Source: Bacteroidales bacterium UBA3764 (GTDB taxonomy: Bacteria; Bacteroidota; Bacteroidia; Bacteroidales; UBA932). From it: a DNA stretch of 11,450 bases. The stretch is from NCBI GenBank assembly GCA_002371115.1, contig DFFY01000016.1, positions 1 to 11,450 on the forward strand. The letters run 5' to 3'. The notes beneath the pieces were generated by a model, which worked only from the letters and a program-made list of their open reading frames with translations, was not told the DNA's origin and did not search any database. Below are positions 1 through 5,888 of the stretch, one piece after another. The position numbers and the translations under genes are program-made. Within the stretch, counting starts at the first letter, position 1. Every line of letters starts with the position of its first letter.

Positions 1-972
1 GGAGACCTTGCGGGTGCCTTCCACTATGAGCAGGTCCCCTTTCCGGAGGCCGCTTTCCACAACGATGTTCCGTCCGCTGTATCCGCCGACGACAATCGAC
101 TTACGGACGACGACACCCTGCTCCACGCACCAGACATACCGCCCCTCCGCTCCGGTGCGCACGGCGCCGGCCGGGCAGAGGATGCGCACGTCCGCCGGCA
201 TGAGAATACGCACCTTACACACCATGCCGGGCAGGAGCGACGCGTCTTCTACCCGCGCCAGACAGTCATAGGTATGGGACAGGGCCTGTCCCACCACGCC
301 TTTGGTCTCCAGTGTAGCCTGGAACGTCCTGCCCAGGGCGGGCACTTCCACCTCCACGTCCATGCCGGGTTCCAGCTGCATAATCTCCCCTTCCGGAACC
401 GGGAAGCGGACGTAAGTGCCACTGCGGTCCAACAGTTGTACCAGCGGCTGAAGAGCATCGGCCCGAATGCCTTTCTGGGCATATACAGCGCCGACTACAC
501 CGTCGAAGGGTGCGGTGAGCGTCCCTTCTTCCAGCGTCCGGCGGGCGGCGGCCTGCGCGGCGCGGGCCTGCGAGAGCTGCGTCTCAATCTCCACCACTTT
601 CACATCGGCCACGGCACCGCCCTCCTTCAGTTTCTGGATGCGTTCGAAACCGTCTTGGGCCTGTGCAAGCGAGGCACGGGCCATGTCAAAGGCCGACTTC
701 ACCTGCTCCGAATACACGCGGGAGAGCACCTGGCCTTTTTTCACGCTCTGCCCCTGCTTCACGGGAATATCCACCAGCGTGCCGGCATACGGGGCCGTGA
801 CGGTGGTGGTTCCGGCAGCCTCCGCCTTGCCCACATACGAAGCCTGCACATGGGTGGTCTCCGCCTCAATGGTGGTCACCCTCACCGTAACCGGCTCAGA
901 ATGGACCGGTTTTACGCGGTGGCCGCAGGAGGCAAGCGCCAGGACGGAAAGAATGAGGAGGATTCTTTTCAT
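1..972 (-). CDS. RND efflux periplasmic adaptor (HlyD/AcrA-type membrane fusion lipoprotein), 3' end outside window
   Basis: The frame is open from the ATG at 972 to base 1 (324 codons, no stop), so the C-terminus lies outside the window. Residues 1-16 form a lipoprotein signal with lipobox L-A-S-C (Cys16), predicting a lipid-anchored periplasmic protein. The expected adaptor layout follows: first half of a lipoyl/barrel-sandwich domain at about 50-86 (TAPYAGTLVDIPVKQGQSV), an alpha-helical hairpin at about 87-148 rich in Ala, Gln and Glu, the second lipoyl half at about 150-182 (GTLTAPFDGVVGAVYAQKG), then a beta-barrel and membrane-proximal region. Adaptors of this family link an inner-membrane RND pump to an outer-membrane TolC-type channel, so a pump gene probably follows to the left of base 1; that is inference. 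Its ATG shares one base with the prfB stop (TGATG), which suggests cotranscription and translational coupling. The substrate cannot be told from this fragment. Confidence 0.93.
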   Translation of the reverse strand, partial: MKRILLILSVLALASCGHRVKPVHSEPVTVRVTTIEAETTHVQASYVGKAEAAGTTTVTAPYAGTLVDIPVKQGQSVKKGQVLSRVYSEQVKSAFDMARASLAQAQDGFERIQKLKEGGAVADVKVVEIETQLSQARAAQAAARRTLEEGTLTAPFDGVVGAVYAQKGIRADALQPLVQLLDRSGTYVRFPVPEGEIMQLEPGMDVEVEVPALGRTFQATLETKGVVGQALSHTYDCLARVEDASLLPGMVCKVRILMPADVRILCPAGAVRTGAEGRYVWCVEQGVVVRKSIVVGGYSGRNIVVESGLRKGDLLIVEGTRKVS

Positions 973-2114
973 CAGTCCAGATTGTCGGGATCGGTAACGG
1001 CGCTGCCCTTACCCATCAGATAGGTTTTCATGAATTCGTTGATGTCGCCGTCCAGCACGGCCTGGGTGTCGGCCGTGTTGTAACCGGTGCGGAGGTCTTT
1101 CACCAGCTTGTACGGGTGAAGTACGTAGTTGCGAATCTGGGAACCCCACTCGATGCGCTTCTTCTGGCCTTCCAGTTCCGCCTGCTTTTCCTGGCGCTTC
1201 TTGAGCTCGATGTCGTACAGACGCGATTTCAGGATAAGGAGGGCGCGCTGGCGGTTGTCCTGCTGGCTGCGGGTTTCCGTATTTTCCACCATGATGCCGG
1301 AGGGAATGTGGCGTACACGGACGCCGGTTTCCACCTTGTTCACGTTCTGACCGCCATGGCCGCCGCTACGGAAGGTGTCCCATTCCAGGTCGCCGGGATT
1401 GATTTCTATGTTGATGCTGTCATCGACAAGCGGATATACGAATACACTGGAGAAGGTGGTCTGGCGCTTTCCCTGGGCATTGAAGGGCGAGATGCGCACC
1501 AGGCGGTGCACGCCGTTTTCCGCCTTCAGGTAGCCATAGGCATAGTCCCCTTCCACCTCGATGGTGCAGCTTTTGATGCCGGCTTCCTCGCCTTCCAGGA
1601 GGGAGGTCACCGTCATCTTGTAGCCGTTGCGCTCTCCCCAGCGGAGGTACATACGCATGAGCATGGCGCTCCAGTCGTTGGATTCGGTGCCGCCCGCGCC
1701 GGAGTTGATGGTGAGCACGGCGCCCAGGTTGTCGCCTTCGTTGCCCAGCATGTTCCTGAGTTCCAAGGCCTCCACGGCGTCTGTCGCCTGCTGGAAGCTC
1801 TGCTCCAACTCGCGGGTTTCGTCCGTTTCCACGGCCTCCTCTTCCCTGCCGGCGATGCTGTCCTTGGCAAATTCGTACAGTACGTCCAGGTCATCGGCAA
1901 GCCCCTTGGCCTTGTCATAATCCGTCACCCATGACTTGATGCCGGAGAGTTTTTTCAGGAAGGCCTCCGCCGCTTTGGGGTCCGACCAAAAGTCCGGGGC
2001 CAGCGTTTCCTCCGTCTTGGAAGCGACTTCCTTCCGCTTTCCAGTGATGTCCAGGCAGGCATCCAGCGCCTGTATGCGCTCCTGCAAGTCCTTGATTTGT
2101 TCCAGTGTAATCAT
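972..2114 (-). CDS. prfB: Peptide chain release factor 2 (RF2)
   Basis: This 380-residue class I release factor recognises UGA and UAA in the ribosomal A site and triggers peptide release. The RF2 codon-reading tripeptide S-P-F is at 199-201 in VRISPFNAQGKRQTTFSS, and the catalytic GGQ is at 244-246 in SGGHGGQNVNKVETGVR; its Gln is normally methylated by PrmC. Residue 243, just before GGQ, is His where E. coli RF2 has Ala. Length is normal for the family. I chose the ATG at 2114 because MITLEQIKDL matches the usual RF2 N-terminus; an upstream in-frame ATG at 2159 would add 15 unrelated residues and lie upstream of the likely promoter. The +1 programmed frameshift known in many bacterial prfB genes is absent: the equivalent region (codons about 19-25) is continuous and reads CTG GAC, with no CTT TGA. 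The gene ends in TGA, which RF2 itself reads, overlapping the next start codon. Confidence 0.97.
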   Translation of the reverse strand: MITLEQIKDLQERIQALDACLDITGKRKEVASKTEETLAPDFWSDPKAAEAFLKKLSGIKSWVTDYDKAKGLADDLDVLYEFAKDSIAGREEEAVETDETRELEQSFQQATDAVEALELRNMLGNEGDNLGAVLTINSGAGGTESNDWSAMLMRMYLRWGERNGYKMTVTSLLEGEEAGIKSCTIEVEGDYAYGYLKAENGVHRLVRISPFNAQGKRQTTFSSVFVYPLVDDSINIEINPGDLEWDTFRSGGHGGQNVNKVETGVRVRHIPSGIMVENTETRSQQDNRQRALLILKSRLYDIELKKRQEKQAELEGQKKRIEWGSQIRNYVLHPYKLVKDLRTGYNTADTQAVLDGDINEFMKTYLMGKGSAVTDPDNLD

Positions 2115-2120
2115 AACTTG

Positions 2121-2128
2121 CAAATATA
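2121..2128 (-). promoter_or_regulatory. Bacteroidota-type -7 box for prfB
   Basis: On the minus strand this reads TATATTTG, a full match to the Bacteroidota TAnnTTTG box. Only T-rich DNA without a clean TTTG lies at the -33 distance. It ends 6 bases before the prfB ATG, so transcription would start at, or within a few bases of, the start codon, giving a leaderless or nearly leaderless mRNA. Confidence 0.6.
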
Positions 2129-2196
2129 CGAAAAATTCGCTAAACTCCCCACGCGCCACAGCACCGCTCCTCTACTGGCTAATAAACTACTAACTA

Positions 2197-2287
2197 TCAG
2201 CATTTTACGCAAAATCCTCGGCTCTATTTGCGCCGAGGATTATAAGCAACGTATTAAGGCTCAACTATTTATTGACCAGTATCTACC
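2197..2287 (-). repeat. Copy 1 of a 91-bp 3'-flank repeat (matches 5055-5145)
   Basis: Aligned without gaps at a constant offset of 2858 bases, this stretch matches 5055-5145 at about 59 of 91 positions by hand count. Conserved blocks are TTTACG, AATCCTC, GCCGAGGATT, AGCAA, GACCAG and TCTACC. It covers the last bases of the DUF6515-like gene, its 3' flank and the hairpin. The murI-side copy includes the last codons of murI (V-E-A-G-R-stop). Here the same frame reads V-D-T-G-Q-stop, out of frame with the DUF6515-like gene. This suggests a diverged duplicate of the murI 3' end, or a dispersed 3'-end element. Confidence 0.55.
2213..2241 (-). terminator. Hairpin terminator after the DUF6515-like gene
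   Basis: This is a perfect 10-bp inverted repeat, AATCCTCGGC and GCCGAGGATT, with a 9-base loop. It lies 41 bases after the stop codon of the 2283-3776 gene, and on the minus strand the stem runs straight into TTTT. Position and form fit an intrinsic terminator that separates this gene from prfB. The bases between the hairpin and the prfB promoter hold nothing else that I recognise. Confidence 0.7.
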
Positions 2288-3776
2288 GGTACACATTGTA
2301 CTGGGTGTAGAGCGAGCCGTACATCTGGCCCAGCACTTCCAGGTAAGGAACGCCCTCGAACAGGGTGGTGCGGTACACGGTATTGTCCACCATATAGTAC
2401 TCGATTCCATCCATGACGATGGTCTCGTAGTCGTCCGGGAGGGAGGTTACCAGGGCACCTGCAGGCGGGACGATAGTGGAATACACGCCGGAAGCGGAGA
2501 TGGTGTAGAACACGCCGTCCTGGTAGAAGTACTCGGCGTTGGCATAGGCATAGCTCTGCACCAGTCCCAGGCGATTGGCCAGCTCGTATGCGGACAGCGC
2601 CCGGTTGGCGTTGATAGCGTACGAACTCTGCCGGGCGATGAGCCTTGCATTCTGCTGGGCGATGAGCAGGTTCTGCCGGGCAATGACATTGTAATAGTCA
2701 AAGGTGCGCGAATAGGTACGATAGGTGTCGCAGTAATACGCGAAACGGATGGCACGGAAGATGGCCCTGTCGATGGCAGCCTCCAGCGGTGTGCCAAACG
2801 GAGGACGGCAGACTACATAGGCGCCGCCAAACGGACGGTAATAAATGCCGTTGTAGTAATAATAGTCCATTCCCCAGTGGCGGATGCGGCGCCAGTGCGG
2901 CGGCAGGCTGTGGATACGGTAGCCGTAGTAGTGCGGGTGGTCGCCCCAGAAGTAGCCGGGACGGTCCCAGGGCATGGGGTCGCGGTGACGCGGGGCAACG
3001 CGGTACATGTTGTGGCGGTCGTCCACGCGCATGTCGTCGCTGTAGCGGTAATTGAATCCGTCGTCACGATAGGTGGGATTCACCGGGGCAGAATCGGCCT
3101 GACTTACGCTGGAGGTGAGGCCGCTGCGACTCACGTTGGAGGAGCGTACGGTGGTGCCGGTGACAGGAGGTGCAACTTGGCTGCCGGCAGAACGGGCCTG
3201 CGAACTGCTGCTCACGGTAGAAGTGGATGAACTGCTACTGGCGGAACGCGCCTGCGAACTGCTGCTCACGGAGGAAGTGCTGCCGCTGGAACGGACGGTG
3301 GTTCCACTGGAACGGGTGGTGGTTCCGGAGGAGCGGGTGGTCTGCTGGCTGCTGCCGGAAGAGCGGCTCACCTGGGAGCTGCTGCCGGAGGAGCGGGTGG
3401 TACTGCCCGTGGAACGGGTAACCTGCTGGCTGCTGCCGGAAGAACGGCTCACCTGGGAGGAGCTGCTGCCGCTGGAACGGGTGGTACTGCCCGTGGAACG
3501 GGTAACCTGGTGGCTGCTGCCGGAAGAGCGGCTCACCTGGGAACTGCTGCCGCTGGAACGGACGGTGGTTCCACTGGAACGGGTGGTACTGCCCGTGGAA
3601 CGGGTAACCTGCTGGCTGCTGCCGGAAGAACGGCTCACCTGGGAGCTGCTGCTGGAACGGGTAGCGGAGGAGCCGCCGCCGGAACGGGAAGAGCGGGACT
3701 GAGCCGGCATATCAGGCGCTGCAATCAGGGACAGTGCCATGACAACAGAAGCGGCATAAGTAAAAAATCGTCTCAT
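2283..3776 (-). CDS. Secreted Ser-rich repeat protein with DUF6515-like C-terminal domain
   Basis: A 497-residue protein of unknown function. Residues 1-26 look like a signal peptide (MRRFFTYAASVVMALSLIAA, then PDMPAQS), so it should be exported. Residues about 27-230 are low-complexity Ser/Thr/Gly/Arg/Gln, including four long units starting near Q46, Q80, Q108 and Q135, and two shorter VSSSSQARSA units at about 170-198. The C-terminal part is aromatic-rich: YYYYNGIYYRPFGGAYVV near 305-322 and YFYQDGVFYTISASGVYSTI near 416-435 resemble the repeated YYYYNGVYY-type strands of DUF6515 proteins. A helical, Gln/Ala/Arg-rich stretch at about 331-410 lies between them. It begins 19 bp after the DUF1343 gene and is probably cotranscribed with it. 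The Ser/Thr-rich part might be a flexible, glycosylated stalk; that is inference. The family call is from memory of its sequence style. Confidence 0.8.
   Translation of the reverse strand: MRRFFTYAASVVMALSLIAAPDMPAQSRSSRSGGGSSATRSSSSSQVSRSSGSSQQVTRSTGSTTRSSGTTVRSSGSSSQVSRSSGSSHQVTRSTGSTTRSSGSSSSQVSRSSGSSQQVTRSTGSTTRSSGSSSQVSRSSGSSQQTTRSSGTTTRSSGTTVRSSGSTSSVSSSSQARSASSSSSTSTVSSSSQARSAGSQVAPPVTGTTVRSSNVSRSGLTSSVSQADSAPVNPTYRDDGFNYRYSDDMRVDDRHNMYRVAPRHRDPMPWDRPGYFWGDHPHYYGYRIHSLPPHWRRIRHWGMDYYYYNGIYYRPFGGAYVVCRPPFGTPLEAAIDRAIFRAIRFAYYCDTYRTYSRTFDYYNVIARQNLLIAQQNARLIARQSSYAINANRALSAYELANRLGLVQSYAYANAEYFYQDGVFYTISASGVYSTIVPPAGALVTSLPDDYETIVMDGIEYYMVDNTVYRTTLFEGVPYLEVLGQMYGSLYTQYNVYR
3282..3644 (-). 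repeat. In-gene tandem repeats, four units of 102, 84 and about 81 bp
   Basis: The DNA coding for residues about 45-165 of the Ser-rich protein holds four near-identical units with spacings of 34, 28 and 27 codons, all in frame. Each contains a segment coding for Q-V-S-R-S-S-G-S-S-(Q/H)-Q followed by TRSTGSTTRSSG or a close variant. The first unit and the last contain an extra GTTVRSS piece. Nucleotide identity between units is high, which suggests recent expansion and likely copy-number variation between strains. Confidence 0.85.
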
Positions 3777-3795
3777 AGCGTCTCAGTTTTAAAGC

Positions 3796-5043
3796 TTATT
3801 CGTATAAATAATAGTTGCGGGAAAGGGCCTTGAAGGCATCGGCGTCCTTGTTCCAGTACGCCTGAATATCGGCCACCTTCAAACGCTTTCCAAAGTTGAT
3901 TCTTACATAATCCGTACCACAGACAATATCCAGCATCCGGGTCTTCTTGAGCGGATAAGGGTTGTGCTTGGGCCAGAGCTCCTGTACGGCCTGCATCACA
4001 TAGAACTGCAGCAGCGACACGGGAGCCTTCTCAAAGTCCGTGAAGAAGAACTGCACGCCATGCACCAGGATGCCGTTGAAGTAGCCGGCGATGGGCTTGT
4101 AATGGATGGTGCGGAACGCTACGCCCGGAAGGTTGTAGCTGTCCAGGCGGGCCTTGAGGGCATCGGCATCGATCCAATCCATGGCAAAAGTCTGGAACGG
4201 GATGGTGTAGCCTACGCCTGTATGGATGTGACCGTATTCTCCGCAGATACCGGAAGAAGCGTAGCAGAGGGCGCTTTCCATGGACGGGATGTTGGGAGAA
4301 GGCAGAATCCACGGCAGGCCGGTGTCCCGGAACTGCATCCAGCGGTGCCAGCCGCGCATGGCGACCACGTTGAGCTTGCACTTGACGTGCTCCCGGTCCC
4401 CTTTCTGACCTTTGTTCAGGCCTTCCTCGTTGATGAGGGCGGCCAGTTCACCCACGGTGAGACCGTACACAAAGGGGATGTGGAACTGGCTCACGAAGGA
4501 GTAAAAACCGTCCTCCACCAGCGGGCCTTCCACCTTGTTGCCGCCCAGCGGATTGGGACGGTCCAGCACCAGCACCTCAATCCCCGCCTTGCCGCAGGCG
4601 CGCATCACCAGACCCAGCGTGGAAATGAAGGTGTAGCAGCGAACGCCCACGTCCTGGATATCGTACACCATCACATCCACACCCTTGAGCATTTCCGGAG
4701 AAGGTTCGCGCGTACTGCCATAAAGGGAGAACACCGGCAGGCCGGTCTTGGGGTCCTTGCCGCCTTCCACATGGTCGCCGGCATAGGCATCGCCCCGGAC
4801 CCCGTGTTCAGGACCGTACAAGGCCACCAGGTTCACCTCAGGCGCCTCGAACAGGATATCTATGGTGGAACGGAGGTTCCGGTCCACCCCGCTGGGATTG
4901 GTCACCAGCCCCACCCGTTTGCCCCGCAGCTCCTCGAAGCCGTTGAGCTGCAATACATCGATACCGGTGAGCACCTGCGCGTGCAACATTTGCCCGAACA
5001 ACAGGGCCACAAGCAAAATCAAGCCATTTTTACTGATACGCAT
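3796..5043 (-). CDS. Secreted DUF1343 / NamZ-like (GH171-type) putative exo-muramidase
   Basis: This 415-residue protein belongs to the DUF1343 family, whose characterised member NamZ (YbbC) of Bacillus subtilis releases terminal MurNAc from peptidoglycan chains. Residues 1-23 form a signal peptide (MRISKNGLILLVALLFGQML, then HAQ), so it acts in the periplasm or outside. Family motifs are clear: YGPEHGVRGD from 76, TGLPVFSLYG from 100, DIQDVGVRCYTFIST from 128, LDRPNPLGG from 160, and PSPNIPSMESALCY from 248. Where typical members have an EGTN...GRGT...PF block, this protein has GICGEYGHIHTGVGYTIPF (265-283), so it is a divergent subgroup and its activity on MurNAc is not assured. I chose the ATG at 5043 because the signal peptide starts there; the in-frame ATG at 5112 would make the murI hairpin coding. 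No clear promoter is seen, so read-through from murI is possible. Confidence 0.88.
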   Translation of the reverse strand: MRISKNGLILLVALLFGQMLHAQVLTGIDVLQLNGFEELRGKRVGLVTNPSGVDRNLRSTIDILFEAPEVNLVALYGPEHGVRGDAYAGDHVEGGKDPKTGLPVFSLYGSTREPSPEMLKGVDVMVYDIQDVGVRCYTFISTLGLVMRACGKAGIEVLVLDRPNPLGGNKVEGPLVEDGFYSFVSQFHIPFVYGLTVGELAALINEEGLNKGQKGDREHVKCKLNVVAMRGWHRWMQFRDTGLPWILPSPNIPSMESALCYASSGICGEYGHIHTGVGYTIPFQTFAMDWIDADALKARLDSYNLPGVAFRTIHYKPIAGYFNGILVHGVQFFFTDFEKAPVSLLQFYVMQAVQELWPKHNPYPLKKTRMLDIVCGTDYVRINFGKRLKVADIQAYWNKDADAFKALSRNYYLYE

Positions 5044-5054
5044 CTTATTATGTG

Positions 5055-5145
5055 TCAATTGTTTACGAATAATCCTCTGCGCAAAAAGAGCCGAGGATTT
5101 ACAGCAAATCACTCATTTTCAGGCGTTTACCGACCAGCCTCTACC
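5055..5145 (-). repeat. Copy 2 of the 91-bp 3'-flank repeat (matches 2197-2287)
   Basis: This copy spans the last six codons of murI with its TAA stop, the intergenic hairpin and part of the DUF1343 upstream region. It aligns without gaps to 2197-2287. The hairpin core matches the other copy even better in inverted orientation (about 27 of 29 bases) than in direct orientation (about 22 of 29), while the flanks match only in direct orientation. Confidence 0.55.
5071..5099 (-). terminator. Hairpin terminator after murI
   Basis: Inverted repeat AATCCTCTGC and GCCGAGGATT: 10-bp stem with one mismatch and a 9-base A-rich loop. It sits 27 bases after the murI stop and 27 bases before the DUF1343 start. 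On the minus strand it is followed only by ATTATTCG, a poor T-tract, so it may be leaky and let the operon read into the DUF1343 gene. Confidence 0.5.
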
Positions 5146-5888
5146 AGGGCAAAAATGCGCCGGAGGGCGGCGGGGTCACCGGAAGCATGCAACTCCACGG
5201 AGAACGGGCCCGCACCGGTGACTACGCCGCGCTGCTCCAGCACGTGTACGGTTTGCCGGGCCACGGCAGGAGCCGGGTCGATTACGCGCACGGACGGGCC
5301 GGAGAGCCGCTCAATCACCGGCTGCAGGAAGGGATAGTGCGTGCACCCCAGGACGATGGTATCGGCCCCGGCGTCCAGCAGCGGCTGCAGCGACGCCCGT
5401 ACGACGGCCTCCACCTCCGGGCCGTCCAGTTTGCCGGCCTCCACCAATTCTACAAAACCCTGGCCCACATGCTCGGCGATGCGCACGTCGCTCTCGTATA
5501 ATCCCCTTGTATTCAGATATTTGGAACCCTTGAGCGTACCCGCCGTAGCCAGTACGCCAATAACACCGCTCCGGGTACCCAGCGCCGCCGGTTTCACGGC
5601 CGGCTCCATGCCCACGAAGGGCACGTCCGGGTACTCCGCACGCAGCGTGGCGATAGCCGCCGCAGTGGCCGTGTTGCAAGCCACCACAATGATATCGGCC
5701 CCCTTGTCCAGGAGGAATTCCGTAATGAAACGGCCGCGGCGCTGGATATAGAGCGGCGTTTTTTCCCCATACGGGCAATGCGCATTGTCTGAATAATAAT
5801 GATACCGCTCCTGCGGCAGCACTTTTACAAGCTCCCGGTAAACCGAGAGGCCGCCGCATCCGGAGTCAAATATGCCTATCGTTGCCAT
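5127..5888 (-). CDS. murI: Glutamate racemase
   Basis: This cytoplasmic, cofactor-independent racemase converts L-glutamate to D-glutamate for the peptidoglycan stem peptide. The 253-residue protein has the full family signature: FDSGCGGLSV with Asp8-Ser9 at the N-terminus, first catalytic Cys71 in VACNTATAAA, and second catalytic Cys182 in GCTHYPFLQP with His184. Length is slightly below the usual 260-270. I chose the ATG at 5888 because MATIGIFDSGCGGL is the standard start; the in-frame ATG at 5987 would add 33 residues unlike the family and lie deep inside the upstream gene. Even so, the start lies 23 bases inside the end of the DUF4922-SpoIID gene, in another frame, so the two are probably translationally coupled. 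It appears to be the last gene of the six-gene set, with a hairpin after it. Confidence 0.97.
   Translation of the reverse strand: MATIGIFDSGCGGLSVYRELVKVLPQERYHYYSDNAHCPYGEKTPLYIQRRGRFITEFLLDKGADIIVVACNTATAAAIATLRAEYPDVPFVGMEPAVKPAALGTRSGVIGVLATAGTLKGSKYLNTRGLYESDVRIAEHVGQGFVELVEAGKLDGPEVEAVVRASLQPLLDAGADTIVLGCTHYPFLQPVIERLSGPSVRVIDPAPAVARQTVHVLEQRGVVTGAGPFSVELHASGDPAALRRIFALVEAGR

Noticed and set aside
2030..2070. Programmed +1 frameshift in prfB
   Set aside because: The reading frame is continuous and the site reads CTG GAC without an in-frame TGA, so no frameshift is needed.
3115..3702. Plus-strand frame with LLPEERLTWE-like repeats
   Set aside because: It is the reverse reading of the Ser-rich tandem repeats; the repetition is a by-product of the real gene on the minus strand.
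5044..5112. N-terminal extension of the DUF1343 gene from an ATG at 5112
   Set aside because: It would make the murI hairpin coding and bury the clear signal peptide that starts at 5043.
3964..5337. A 457-codon plus-strand frame across the DUF1343 and murI genes
   Set aside because: It is antisense to two genes with intact catalytic motifs and runs through the intergenic hairpin; there is no domain and no promoter.
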